Shown: one piece after another, positions 18,818-25,275 of the stretch | How the letters are laid out: every line of letters starts with the position of its first letter | How positions within the stretch are numbered: the first letter of the stretch is position 1 | The notes under the pieces: generated by a model | The model's input: the letters and a program-made list of their open reading frames with translations, nothing else | Databases searched by the model: none | What the model was told of the DNA's origin: nothing | Translations under genes and position numbers: made by a program | Source: DATKQI01 sp035532755 | Lineage (GTDB): Bacteria; Pseudomonadota; Alphaproteobacteria; Acetobacterales; Acetobacteraceae | Length of the DNA: 25,688 nucleotides | Direction: 5' to 3' | Assembly (NCBI GenBank): GCA_035532755.1 | Contig: DATKQI010000230.1 | Coordinates: 1 to 25,688, forward strand

Positions 18818-19228
18818 CTATTTCCGCCCGCGCGGCTTGGTGCCGAGGCCGATCTTCTTGGCCAGCGACGAACGATGGCGGGCATAGCTCGGCGCGACCA
18901 TCGGATAATCGGGCGGCAGCCCCCAGCGCTCCCGATACTGCTCGGGCGACATGTTGTACGATGTTTTCAGATGCCGCTTCAGCATCTTCAGCTTCTTGCC
19001 GTCTTCGAGGCAGATGATGTAGTCCGGGAACACGGATTTCTTGATGGGGACCGCCGGTTGCGGCTTGTCCACCGGTGCCGGTGCCTGCCCGACTCCGGCC
19101 AATGTCCGATAGACTTCCTGAATCAACGCCGGCAACGCATCGACAGTGACCGAGTTGTTCGACACATGAGCCGAAACGATCTGGGCGGTCAGTCCCAGAA
19201 CTCCTGCATTGGCCGACTCATCCGACAT
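18818..19228 (-). CDS. mucR: MucR/Ros-family transcriptional regulator
   Basis: This 136-residue DNA-binding protein belongs to the prokaryotic zinc-finger group that controls exopolysaccharide, motility, virulence and cell cycle genes in alphaproteobacteria, often silencing AT-rich DNA. The N-terminal part (LTAQIVSAHVSNNSV...LIQEVYRTLAG) is the oligomerisation region. The finger region reads DYIICLEDGKKLKMLKRHLKTSYNM and then RWGLPPDYPMVAPSYA. Compared with Ros (Cys, Cys, His, His), the corresponding residues are C73, D76, H86 and Y91, with S90 beside it. The start is ATG 19228, preceded by AAAGGGA; the GTG 15 bases upstream lies before that signal. It has its own putative promoter and diverges from the TusA-like gene. 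Confidence 0.92.
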   Translation of the reverse strand: MSDESANAGVLGLTAQIVSAHVSNNSVTVDALPALIQEVYRTLAGVGQAPAPVDKPQPAVPIKKSVFPDYIICLEDGKKLKMLKRHLKTSYNMSPEQYRERWGLPPDYPMVAPSYARHRSSLAKKIGLGTKPRGRK

Positions 19229-19259
19229 TGAAGTCCCTTTCACTTATCAAGATTTGCGC

Positions 19260-19289
19260 CATATAGAAGAACGCTCCAGTGTTTCGCAA
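19260..19289 (-). promoter_or_regulatory. Putative mucR promoter
   Basis: Minus-strand TTGCGA (19289-19284) and TATATG (19265-19260) are 18 bases apart, giving a start near 19253 and a 25-base leader that contains the mucR ribosome-binding site. The -35 box sits on one copy of the TTTCGCA repeat (read TGCGAAA on this strand). Confidence 0.45.
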
Positions 19290-19302
19290 TGGATATTTCG
19301 CA
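19282..19302. repeat. Direct repeat TTTCGCA x2 in the mucR/tusA spacer
   Basis: TTTCGCA occurs at 19282-19288 and 19296-19302, a 14-base period. The first copy overlaps the putative mucR -35 box, so an operator role is possible. Confidence 0.5.
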
Positions 19303-19305
19303 GTC

Positions 19306-19334
19306 TTGTAACGAGTAAACTTGCAACGAGTAAA
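19306..19334. repeat. Tandem 15-base repeat before the TusA-like start
   Basis: TTGTAACGAGTAAA (19306-19319) and TTGCAACGAGTAAA (19321-19334) differ at one base and repeat with a 15-base period. The second copy ends 3 bases before the ATG at 19338. Each copy contains GAG, the only weak ribosome-binding-like sequence here, so the duplication may affect translation or bind a regulator. Confidence 0.75.
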
Positions 19335-19337
19335 ATC

Positions 19338-19580
19338 ATGACCGACAAGAAACCTCCGGATCATGTTCTGGACATCACTGCCGAGACCTGTCCGATGACC
19401 TTCGTGCGCACGCGTCTCGCGCTCGACAGGATGGCGCCGGGGCAGACCTTGCTGGTGCTGCTGCGCGGGGCGGAGCCGCAGCGCAACGTCCCCCGCACCG
19501 CCGCCGCCCAGGGCCATGCCGTGCTGAGTGAGGCGACCGGCCCGGACGGGATCAGCGAAGTACTGATCCGCCGCGGCTGA
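19338..19580 (+). CDS. TusA/SirA-family sulfur carrier-like protein
   Basis: This 80-residue cytoplasmic protein has the TusA-like fold and the key Cys-Pro pair: VLDITAETCPMTFVRTRLALDRM with C18-P19. It continues with GQTLLVLLRGAEPQRNVPRTAAAQGHAVL. The family moves persulfide sulfur for tRNA thiolation or cofactor synthesis, but the alphaproteobacterial CPMTFVR subgroup has no firmly assigned role that I can name. ATG 19338 follows the tandem 15-base repeat and gives the normal family length; the longer frame from 19209 runs through the promoter region. It diverges from mucR. Its 3' end overlaps the rimI 3' end by 29 bases, tail to tail. Confidence 0.88.
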   Translation: MTDKKPPDHVLDITAETCPMTFVRTRLALDRMAPGQTLLVLLRGAEPQRNVPRTAAAQGHAVLSEATGPDGISEVLIRRG

Positions 19581-20031
19581 CCGGGGCTTCCGGCAGCAGC
19601 GCCCGCATCACCAGCGCATCCTCGCCGTCGGCATAATACGTCCGCCGCCTGCCGGCCACGACGAAGCCATGGGCGGCATACAACCGGCAGGCCGGCCCGT
19701 TTGCCGCCGCCACCTCCAGGAACATCGCCCGCGCCCCGCGCCCTGCCGCCTCGGCCGTCGCCGCCCGCAGCAACGCGCTGCCCACACCCCGCCGCTGCGC
19801 CGCCGGATGCACCGCGAGCGTGAGAATCTCCGCCTCGTCCGCCGCCACGCGCGCCAGAACCATCCCCCCGGCTGGATGGAGCAGCCCGAAAACCCCGGGC
19901 AATATCAGTTGCTTCGCAATCGCCGCCTGCCCCCATGGCTCCCAGCCCGGCACCTCCGTGATGGCCGCATGCACCGCCGCCAACGCCTCTGCCAGCGCCG
20001 GCCCCGCCAGAACCGGCCCCGCCGCCGTCAC
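19552..20031 (-). CDS. rimI: RimI-like ribosomal-protein/GNAT N-acetyltransferase
   Basis: This 159-residue GNAT enzyme should acetylate a protein N-terminus, classically ribosomal protein S18. The acetyl-CoA segment is QRRGVGSALL (79-88), preceded by AEILTLAVHP and followed by MFLEVAAANGPACRLYAAHGFVVAGRRRTYY, the usual RimI order. The start is GTG 20031, which overlaps the tsaB stop as GTGA. The reading frame upstream of it is a shadow of tsaB. Pairing with tsaB is very common in bacteria and supports the RimI name over other GNATs. The tail PEAPVSRGGSVLR is not conserved and overlaps the TusA-like gene on the other strand. Confidence 0.88.
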   Translation of the reverse strand: MTAAGPVLAGPALAEALAAVHAAITEVPGWEPWGQAAIAKQLILPGVFGLLHPAGGMVLARVAADEAEILTLAVHPAAQRRGVGSALLRAATAEAAGRGARAMFLEVAAANGPACRLYAAHGFVVAGRRRTYYADGEDALVMRALLPEAPVSRGGSVLR

Positions 20032-20687
20032 GGCGCGGGCGCCGGGCGCGGGTTGGCGGCGGGGCGGGCTTCGGGGGGATCGATGTAGAGGGGGTGGGGC
20101 GGCAGGGGTGGCAGGGCGCCGGCGAGGCGGCGGGTCGCGGCCAGGGCGATGTGGCGGGGCAGGGGGTGGCGGGCGTCGGTCAGCATCACGTCGGCGCCGC
20201 GCGCGGCCAGGTATGCGGCCACGGCGGGTGCTGCGGTGCCGGCGACGGCGACGGGCGTCGCCGCGTCGGGAAGGGCGCCGAGGGCGAATCCGGCGATGCC
20301 GCCGGGCCGGTCCAGGAACACCCGCCCCTGCCGGGCGGTGATGGCCACCCACAGCGCGCGCCGCCCGAGGCGCGGCAGGGCTTCGGCCAGGGCTTCGGCC
20401 ACTGTTACCGCTACCATTGGCCGATCGGCGCCGGCGGCGAGGCCGTGGGCGAGCGCCAGGGCGGCGCGGATGCCAGTGAAGCTGCCGGGCCCGACCGTGG
20501 CGGCGATGGCATCCATATCCGCGGCGGACAGCCCGGTTTCGCCCAGCAGATCGGCAACCATCCGCGCAAGCTGGCCGGCCTGGCCTTGCGCGGCGATGGC
20601 GGTGCGGGCGGCCAGCACCGTGCCATCGGCGACGATGGCGGCGGCGGGGCGGCCCAGGGCGGCATCAAGCGCGAGCAGTCGGGTCAT
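20028..20687 (-). CDS. tsaB: tRNA t6A37 threonylcarbamoyladenosine synthesis protein TsaB
   Basis: TsaB (219 residues) is a partner of TsaD and TsaE in making t6A at position 37 of ANN-decoding tRNAs. The opening MTRLLALDAALGRPAAAIV and the motif ATVGPGSFTGIRAALALAHGLA (GPGSFTG at 66-72) identify it, and YIDPPEAR near the end is the usual C-terminal mark. The nucleotide-binding fold is the ASKHA type without a full catalytic set, as is normal for TsaB. ATG 20687 is the first in-frame start. It is followed by rimI with a 4-base overlap and is divergent from lnt across 121 bases. Confidence 0.94.
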   Translation of the reverse strand: MTRLLALDAALGRPAAAIVADGTVLAARTAIAAQGQAGQLARMVADLLGETGLSAADMDAIAATVGPGSFTGIRAALALAHGLAAGADRPMVAVTVAEALAEALPRLGRRALWVAITARQGRVFLDRPGGIAGFALGALPDAATPVAVAGTAAPAVAAYLAARGADVMLTDARHPLPRHIALAATRRLAGALPPLPPHPLYIDPPEARPAANPRPAPAP

Positions 20688-20808
20688 GCCGGCAGCGTAG
20701 CCGTGGCTTCGGCACAGGCAAAGCGGCAGGGTCCGGTTGTCCCTCTATCGAGTTTGTCATGGCCGAGTGGCTTGTCAGCGTGGTGCGGCGCGTGTAGCCC
20801 CGCCGGCC

Positions 20809-22308
20809 ATGCGGCGCAGCGATCTCGTGGCGATCGGATTCGGGGCACTTTCGGCGGCGGCGCTGCCGCCGGTGTTCGCCCTGCCGGTGCTGTGGATCAG
20901 CGTGCCGGGCCTGCTGCGGCTGATCGGCCGCGCCCCGGGATGGCGCGGGGCGGCGCGGGCCGGATTCTGGTTCGGCTTCGGGCTGAACCTGTTCGGGTTC
21001 TACTGGATCACCGAGGCGCTGCTGTTCGCGGTGGACCGCTTCTGGTGGCTGGTGCCCTTCGCGGTGCCGCTGCTGGCGGTGGCGCTGGGCGTGTTCACCG
21101 CGGTGCCATGCGCCATTGCCTGGTGCGCCCGACCGGGCTGGCGGCGCGTGCTGGCGCTGGCCGGCGCCTGGACGCTGTCGAACCTGGTGCAACAATTCGC
21201 CTTCACCGGATTTCCCTGGAACCTGTGGGGCGGCGACTGGGCTATTCCGGGCCATCTGGGCGACATCTTCATCCAGCCGGCCGCTTGGGTGAGCGTGCAT
21301 GGGCTGACCCTGGCGACGCTGGTGCTGGCCGGGCTGCCCGCACTGGGCTGGCGGGGCTTCGCCGGGGCGGTGGCGGGCGTGCTGGTCTGGGGTGGCGCCG
21401 GGCTTGCGCGGCTGTCCGGCCCCGCGCCCGCACCGCAGAAGCTGAACGTGGTGATCGCGCAGGGGGATATTCCGGAGGGGCAGAAGTTCGATCGCACCTT
21501 CGCCCTGGCCACCTTCAACCGCTACCTGAGGTTGACGCATGAGGGCGTGCTGCGGGCCGGGGCCGGCCCGGTGGCGGTGATCTGGCCGGAAACCGCGAGC
21601 CCGTTCTTCCTGCAAACCGACGAGGCCGCGCGCGCGGCGATCGCGCGGGCGGCGGAGCCGGGGGTTCCGGTGCTGGCCGGCACGGTGCGGTTCGATCGCC
21701 ATGGCCGCCCGCGCAACAGCCTGGTCGCCGTCACCGGGCCGGGGCCGGTCGCGGCGGTGTACGACAAATGGCATCTGGTGCCGTTCGGCGAATACCAGCC
21801 GAAATGGCTGCCCCTGCCGGTGCAGGTGGTGCCGGGTGGCGGTTTTTCGGCCGGGCCGGGGCCGAAGACGCTCCATGTCCTGGGCCTGCCGCCGTTCGGT
21901 GCGCTGATCTGCTACGAGGCGATCTTCCCCGGCCAGATCATCGCCCCGCATGACCGGCCGGACTGGCTGGTGAACGTGACCAACGATGCGTGGTTCGGCA
22001 ATTCCGCCGGCCCGCGCCAGCATCTGGCCGCGGCGCGGATGCGGGCGGTGGAGGAAGGGCTGCCGCTGGTGCGCGCGGCGAACACCGGCATCTCGGCGGT
22101 GTTCGATGCGCGTGGCCATGAGACCGGCCACCTCGGGCTGGATCGGCGCGGCGTGCTGATCCGGGCGCTGCCGGGCGCGCTGCCGCCGACCCTGTTCGCC
22201 CGCTTTGGCCTGCCGATCCCGGCCCTGCTGGCGTTTCTTGCCCTGCTGGCCGGGCTGGTGCGCCGCCGGCGGAAACCAGGCCAGGAACCACCAGCAGTTA
22301 TCTCCTGA
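20809..22308 (+). CDS. lnt: Apolipoprotein N-acyltransferase
   Basis: Lnt (499 residues) adds the third acyl chain to the N-terminal cysteine of lipoproteins in the inner membrane. The N-terminal half carries about six to seven hydrophobic helices, including FAFTGFPWNLWG (130-141). The periplasmic nitrilase domain has the catalytic triad E261 in WPETASPF, K320 in YDKWHLVPFGEY and C368 in ICYEAIF, followed by NVTNDAWFG. A last helix near 470-485 ends in a basic tail. ATG 20809 is chosen because it starts just before the first helix; the frame runs back to a TTG at 20737 with a non-conserved arginine-rich lead. It diverges from tsaB. In many alphaproteobacteria an XRE regulator follows lnt, as it does here. 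Confidence 0.95.
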   Translation: MRRSDLVAIGFGALSAAALPPVFALPVLWISVPGLLRLIGRAPGWRGAARAGFWFGFGLNLFGFYWITEALLFAVDRFWWLVPFAVPLLAVALGVFTAVPCAIAWCARPGWRRVLALAGAWTLSNLVQQFAFTGFPWNLWGGDWAIPGHLGDIFIQPAAWVSVHGLTLATLVLAGLPALGWRGFAGAVAGVLVWGGAGLARLSGPAPAPQKLNVVIAQGDIPEGQKFDRTFALATFNRYLRLTHEGVLRAGAGPVAVIWPETASPFFLQTDEAARAAIARAAEPGVPVLAGTVRFDRHGRPRNSLVAVTGPGPVAAVYDKWHLVPFGEYQPKWLPLPVQVVPGGGFSAGPGPKTLHVLGLPPFGALICYEAIFPGQIIAPHDRPDWLVNVTNDAWFGNSAGPRQHLAAARMRAVEEGLPLVRAANTGISAVFDARGHETGHLGLDRRGVLIRALPGALPPTLFARFGLPIPALLAFLALLAGLVRRRRKPGQEPPAVIS

Positions 22309-22323
22309 TCGCCGAATGCACGC

Positions 22324-22333
22324 TACGAGCGTA
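22324..22333. repeat. Short inverted repeat TACG-AG-CGTA
   Basis: A perfect 4+2+4 palindrome lies 15 bases after the lnt stop, at the left end of the AT-rich leader of the XRE gene. On its own it is short enough to occur by chance. Confidence 0.4.
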
Positions 22334-22350
22334 ATCGACTATCTCACTGG

Positions 22351-22369
22351 TATCATTTTTGATAAAATG
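22351..22369. promoter_or_regulatory. Nested AT-rich inverted repeats upstream of the XRE gene
   Basis: TATCA-TTTT-TGATA (22351-22364) and CATTTT-TGAT-AAAATG (22354-22369) are both perfect and overlap. They sit about 200 bases before the XRE start, in the most AT-rich stretch of the right-hand half (roughly 22318-22450). An operator for the XRE protein or for MucR, which favours AT-rich DNA, is a reasonable guess. TTGACC at 22391-22396 is a possible -35 box, but no convincing -10 box follows it. Confidence 0.45.
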
Positions 22370-22562
22370 CCCGCGAATTTGAAAAAAAGATTGACCCCTC
22401 GGAGCGTCAAAGTTAATCAATTATTGCCGCAGGTTGAGTCATTCACTTTCCGGTTGCGACCGGGCGTTTCCTTGCCGTTGCATTCGTCGATGCGGGCCTC
22501 ATGGATCGAGAGCGAGCAGGAAAGTAGAACCTATGCGTGTCATGTCATATGGGGGGTCGGAA

Positions 22563-23024
22563 ATGCCATCCGGGGAATTGCCCGACCGAATCGAGCGCGA
22601 ATCGCGCCCCAGCCCGATCGACGTGCATGTCGGCACGCGCATCCGCCTTCGCCGCACGCTGCTGGGCATGTCGCAGGAGCGGCTGGGCGAGGCGCTGGGG
22701 CTGACGTTCCAGCAGGTGCAGAAATACGAGCGCGGGGTGAACCGTGTCGGCGCTTCCCGCCTGTTCGATCTTTCGCGCGTGCTGGATGTGCCGATCAGCT
22801 TCTTTTTCGACGACATGCCCGAAGCCCTGACCGGCGTGCCGGCGAACCCGACGCGTTCGCGCGTGCTGGGCGGCTTTTCCGACACCCAGGAAGGGTTCAA
22901 CGACGATTCGATGAACAAGCGCGAAACCCTGGAACTGGTGCGCGCCTACTACCGCATCACCGAACCGGCGGTGCGCAAGCGCGTGTTCGACCTGATCAAG
23001 GCGCTGACCCCCGGCGATCTGTAA
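22563..23024 (+). CDS. XRE-family helix-turn-helix transcriptional regulator
   Basis: This 153-residue regulator has one Cro/CI-type HTH at about 24-81: VGTRIRLRRTLLGMSQERLGEALGLTFQQVQKYERGVNRVGASRLFDLSRVLDVPISFFFDD. It is nearly the consensus of a well conserved alphaproteobacterial group, which includes PraR-like proteins of rhizobia. The C-terminal part (about 110-150) is helical, NKRETLELVRAYYRITEPAVRKRVFDLIKAL. The start is probably ATG 22563. In-frame ATGs at 22533 and 22542 would add 10 or 7 residues, and AGGAAAG stands upstream of 22533, so they are not excluded. It follows lnt after a 254-base leader with inverted repeats, which suggests separate and perhaps autogenous control. A hairpin overlaps its stop codon. 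Confidence 0.88.
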   Translation: MPSGELPDRIERESRPSPIDVHVGTRIRLRRTLLGMSQERLGEALGLTFQQVQKYERGVNRVGASRLFDLSRVLDVPISFFFDDMPEALTGVPANPTRSRVLGGFSDTQEGFNDDSMNKRETLELVRAYYRITEPAVRKRVFDLIKALTPGDL

Positions 23025-23039
23025 GGCTGCCGGCCTTAC
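23021..23039 (+). terminator. Hairpin overlapping the XRE stop codon
   Basis: GTAAGGC (23021-23027) and GCCTTAC (23033-23039) form a perfect seven-base stem around TGCCG, and the stem includes the TAA stop. Only CCTGTT follows, so there is no strong T-tract. It could be a weak or Rho-assisted terminator or an mRNA-end hairpin before the VOC gene. Confidence 0.4.
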
Positions 23040-23107
23040 CCTGTTGCCAGCGCGGCGTGCCGCGTGATCATCTTCGCGGCCAGAAAAATGCCCCGGAGGA
23101 CGCGCAG

Positions 23108-23515
23108 ATGGACCTGCAGCATATCGACCATGTGACGATCCGCGGCCGGCCGCAGGATGTGGACGGGATGCGGGATTTCTACCGCAACGTGCTGGGTTTG
23201 CGCCCCGGCCCCCGGCCGGATTTCGCCTTTCCCGGCTACTGGATGTACCTGGGCGACACCCCGGTGGTGCACATCGCGGGCTCCCTGCCGGCCGATGGGC
23301 CTGCCGCGCCGGCCGGCGGCCCCGGCTCGACCGGGCGGTTCGACCACCTGTCGTTCCGCACGAAGGGCCTTGCGGCGGTGCGCACGAAGCTGGAGGACCA
23401 GGGGATCACCTTTCAGGGCACGAAGGTGCCGGGGTTCGATCTCTACCAGCTGTTCTTCTACGACCCGGCCGGCGTGAAGGTGGAGCTGACCTTCGATGGC
23501 GCGGAGGCGCGCTGA
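23108..23515 (+). CDS. VOC-superfamily (glyoxalase/dioxygenase-like) metalloprotein
   Basis: This 135-residue single VOC module begins MDLQHIDHVTIRG. The likely metal ligands are H8, H55 (VVHIAG) or H80 (RFDHLSFR), and E126 (VKVELTF), which are the usual positions in glyoxalase I-like and extradiol dioxygenase-like proteins. DFYRNVLGLRPGPRPDF (23-39) is the typical first helix and loop. Reaction and substrate cannot be assigned. GGAGGA at 23095-23100 with 7 bases to ATG 23108 is one of the clearest ribosome-binding sites in the window and fixes the start. The frame is open back to 22205, but that stretch overlaps lnt and the XRE gene and is not treated as coding. A flavin reductase follows 75 bases downstream. 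Confidence 0.88.
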   Translation: MDLQHIDHVTIRGRPQDVDGMRDFYRNVLGLRPGPRPDFAFPGYWMYLGDTPVVHIAGSLPADGPAAPAGGPGSTGRFDHLSFRTKGLAAVRTKLEDQGITFQGTKVPGFDLYQLFFYDPAGVKVELTFDGAEAR

Positions 23516-23590
23516 CACCCGATTGAACCGGCCTTTCGCGGCGGCTCGTTTCCGCCCATATCGTGTGGCGGGGGCAACGGAGCAGCGTGC

Positions 23591-24100
23591 ATGGTGGACC
23601 AGCAGAACTACCGCGACGCGATGGCGCGGCTGGGGGCTGCGGTCAGCGTGATCACCACCGCCGGCCCGGCGGGGCGCGGCGGCTTCACCGCATCGGCCGT
23701 GTGCAGCGTGACCGACGATCCGCCGACCCTTCTGGTGTGCATGAATCGCGGCAGCGACCTGAACGCGATGTTCAAGGCGAACGGCGTGCTGTGCGTGAAC
23801 ACGCTGGCGGCCAGCCAGCATGATCTCTCGCCGCTGTTCGCCGGCCAGACGGAGGCGGACATGGACGCCCGCTTCGCCGCCGCCACCTGGTTCGCCATGC
23901 AGACCGGCGCCCCCGCCTTGCAGGGCGCGGTGGTGTGCTTCGACTGCCTGATCGTGCAGGTGACCGAGGTCGGCACCCATAGCGTGCTGTTTTGCGAAGT
24001 GGCGTCGCTGCTCGCGGGCCCGGTGCACGAGGGGCTGATCTATTTCGGCCGCGCCTATCACCGGGTGGGTCCTGTTTCCGTGGTCGGGCGCCCGGCATGA
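23591..24100 (+). CDS. Flavin reductase (HpaC/RutF-like)
   Basis: This 169-residue protein of the flavin reductase-like split-barrel family should reduce FMN or FAD with NAD(P)H and pass it to a partner monooxygenase. It begins QQNYRDAMARLGAAVSVITTAGPAGRGGFTASAVCSVTDDPPTLLVCMNR, very close to the RutF/HpaC pattern, and ends with EGLIYFGRAYHRVG. No monooxygenase (RutA, HpaB) or other rut gene is in the window, so the partner is unknown. ATG 23591 has CGGAG about 10 bases upstream. The VOC gene before it could act on an aromatic or dicarbonyl compound in the same pathway, but this is only a guess. Confidence 0.9.
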   Translation: MVDQQNYRDAMARLGAAVSVITTAGPAGRGGFTASAVCSVTDDPPTLLVCMNRGSDLNAMFKANGVLCVNTLAASQHDLSPLFAGQTEADMDARFAAATWFAMQTGAPALQGAVVCFDCLIVQVTEVGTHSVLFCEVASLLAGPVHEGLIYFGRAYHRVGPVSVVGRPA

Positions 24101-24135
24101 AACTGGCCTTTCCCGTTTCATCGCTCCGGGCGGGC

Positions 24136-24164
24136 TTCACAGCGGCGGGTGTGGTTGCTATACG
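24136..24164 (+). promoter_or_regulatory. Promoter of the tRNA-Lys gene
   Basis: TTCACA (24136-24141) matches the -35 consensus at five of six bases, and TATACG (24159-24164) lies exactly 17 bases on. Transcription would begin near 24171, about 5 bases before the mature tRNA end. Confidence 0.65.
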
Positions 24165-24175
24165 CCGCGCCGGGC

Positions 24176-24251
<76 letters not shown>

Positions 24252-24384
24252 CTCACATCAAGTATTTACGAACGGAGAAGGGGTTAGACCGGGCGACCGG
24301 CGCGGAGCGGGGCCTCCGTTGGGGGCTTCAGCGTCGGTTCGATAGCTTGGGGCCGGGCCGCCGTCGCTGCAAGGGAGAAAGCCA

Positions 24385-24849
24385 ATGCCGCCAGTCCGAG
24401 GGTCCTTCCAAGAAATGGAGAGGCGAGCTTCAGCGATTCAAGCGGCGAAGGCGCCAATCGCAGAGAGGAACGTCGTAAGCCCTCCCACCGAGGCAGCCAC
24501 ACATGCGGATCGTGCGGCCGTTACCCATTTCCCGCACAAGCTTCCGTTTCGCTGGGCCCCCATCTTGTGCGCCTTCGGGGCGGCATTCGTGACTTCCTAC
24601 GCCGCAAACGAGCTTGCAACCACCCCAGCGTGGGATCAGGCGCAGACCGATCAGTGGGTTGTTATTTTACTCTGCGCCGGCGGAATCGCTCTGGCGGCAT
24701 TCATCACGGCCCTTCGAACTGCCGCGCGTGACGGCAGCCTTCAACTGCTCGGGATGGGCATCTTAGTGGCTTTCTCGTTTCTGCTCGCGGTCGCCTCCAT
24801 CCTCGCGCCGCTAATCATCGTGTACTGGTTCTTTTGGGACGTTCTGTGA
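24385..24849 (+). CDS. Hypothetical three-helix membrane protein
   Basis: I do not recognise this 154-residue protein. The first 55 residues are polar (MPPVRGSFQEMERRASAIQAAK...). Hydrophobic segments follow at about 58-75 (APILCAFGAAFVTSYAA), 91-110 (WVVILLCAGGIALAAFITAL) and 119-152 (a long one that may form one or two helices, ending IIVYWFFWDVL). The start is well supported by GGGAG with a 7-base spacer. The second half uses codons unlike the strongly GC-ending core genes, for example TTA, TTT and ATT in its membrane part. It is the first gene after tRNA-Lys and converges with the broken gene to its right by 12 bases. Small phage membrane proteins look like this, but no family motif supports any function. 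Confidence 0.65.
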   Translation: MPPVRGSFQEMERRASAIQAAKAPIAERNVVSPPTEAATHADRAAVTHFPHKLPFRWAPILCAFGAAFVTSYAANELATTPAWDQAQTDQWVVILLCAGGIALAAFITALRTAARDGSLQLLGMGILVAFSFLLAVASILAPLIIVYWFFWDVL

Positions 24850-24861
24850 TCGTGGGTGGCG

Positions 24862-25275
24862 TCAATCTGTGGACTTTAACTTGCGCGGACGCACAGCTTC
24901 CGCCGCCACGTGATTGGCGGGCTTGCGGATGAATCGGGGACCATTCCCCAGCCCGGTGTTGAGCAGAAAATCCCCGATTGACGGGTCCACCGCGGCAGTT
25001 TTGCGCACCAGCCCGATCGCGCCGGCGAGCTTGGTTTCGCACCGGCCACCCTGGGGCTGCCCAGTTCCGCCGTGCATGCCAAAGCACCGGTGCACCGCTG
25101 TCCTGCCTTCGTCCCACCGCTGGCCGAGAAACCCCGCCCGCACCGCGGCAGTCCGGGCACTCATATCCTTCAATTACTCGCGCAGAGACACCTGCTCGCG
25201 ATCGGCCAACATCCCCGTCGGCTGGAGCGCCACGCGCGGCCGTTGCCCGGGCCTGGGATTGGCGTTTTCCACCAT
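24862..25275 (-). pseudogene. Hypothetical gene interrupted by an in-frame TAA
   Basis: An ATG at 25275 overlaps the stop of the upstream gene as TGATG and opens a frame reading MVENANPRPGQRPRVALQPT, then GMLADREQVSLRE, and TAA at 25176-25174. The same frame resumes at once with LKDMSARTAAVRAGFLGQRWDEG and stays open for 103 codons to the stop at 24862. The joined reading VSLRE-[stop]-LKDM recalls the VSLREY start of small phage-associated proteins, with the stop at the Tyr codon. The later part DFLLNTGLGNGPRFIRK resembles the GLGN-x-P-x-(F)IR segment of phage scaffold-like proteins. Both likenesses are from memory and weak. It could be a pseudogene, a 33-residue gene plus a second gene starting at TTG 25173 or ATG 25164, or a sequencing error. 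Confidence 0.45.

Noticed and set aside
20665..22131. Minus-strand open frame of 488 codons opposite lnt
   Set aside because: Composition is Arg/Gln/Pro/His-rich and lnt with its full catalytic triad is on the other strand.
22205..23107. Upstream extension of the VOC frame through lnt, the leader and the XRE gene
   Set aside because: It overlaps two real genes in another frame, and the VOC core starts at an ATG with a very good ribosome-binding site. The leader portion alone is listed as a question in the findings.
24303..24318. CGGAG/CTCCG hairpin after tRNA-Lys as a terminator
   Set aside because: The stem is only five pairs and no T-tract follows.
24284..24502. 72-codon minus-strand frame with a signal-peptide-like stretch
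   Set aside because: It overlaps the better supported membrane-protein gene, and the hydrophobic run (LGLAALAFSLAATAA) can arise from Ala-rich antisense reading. No ribosome-binding site supports it.
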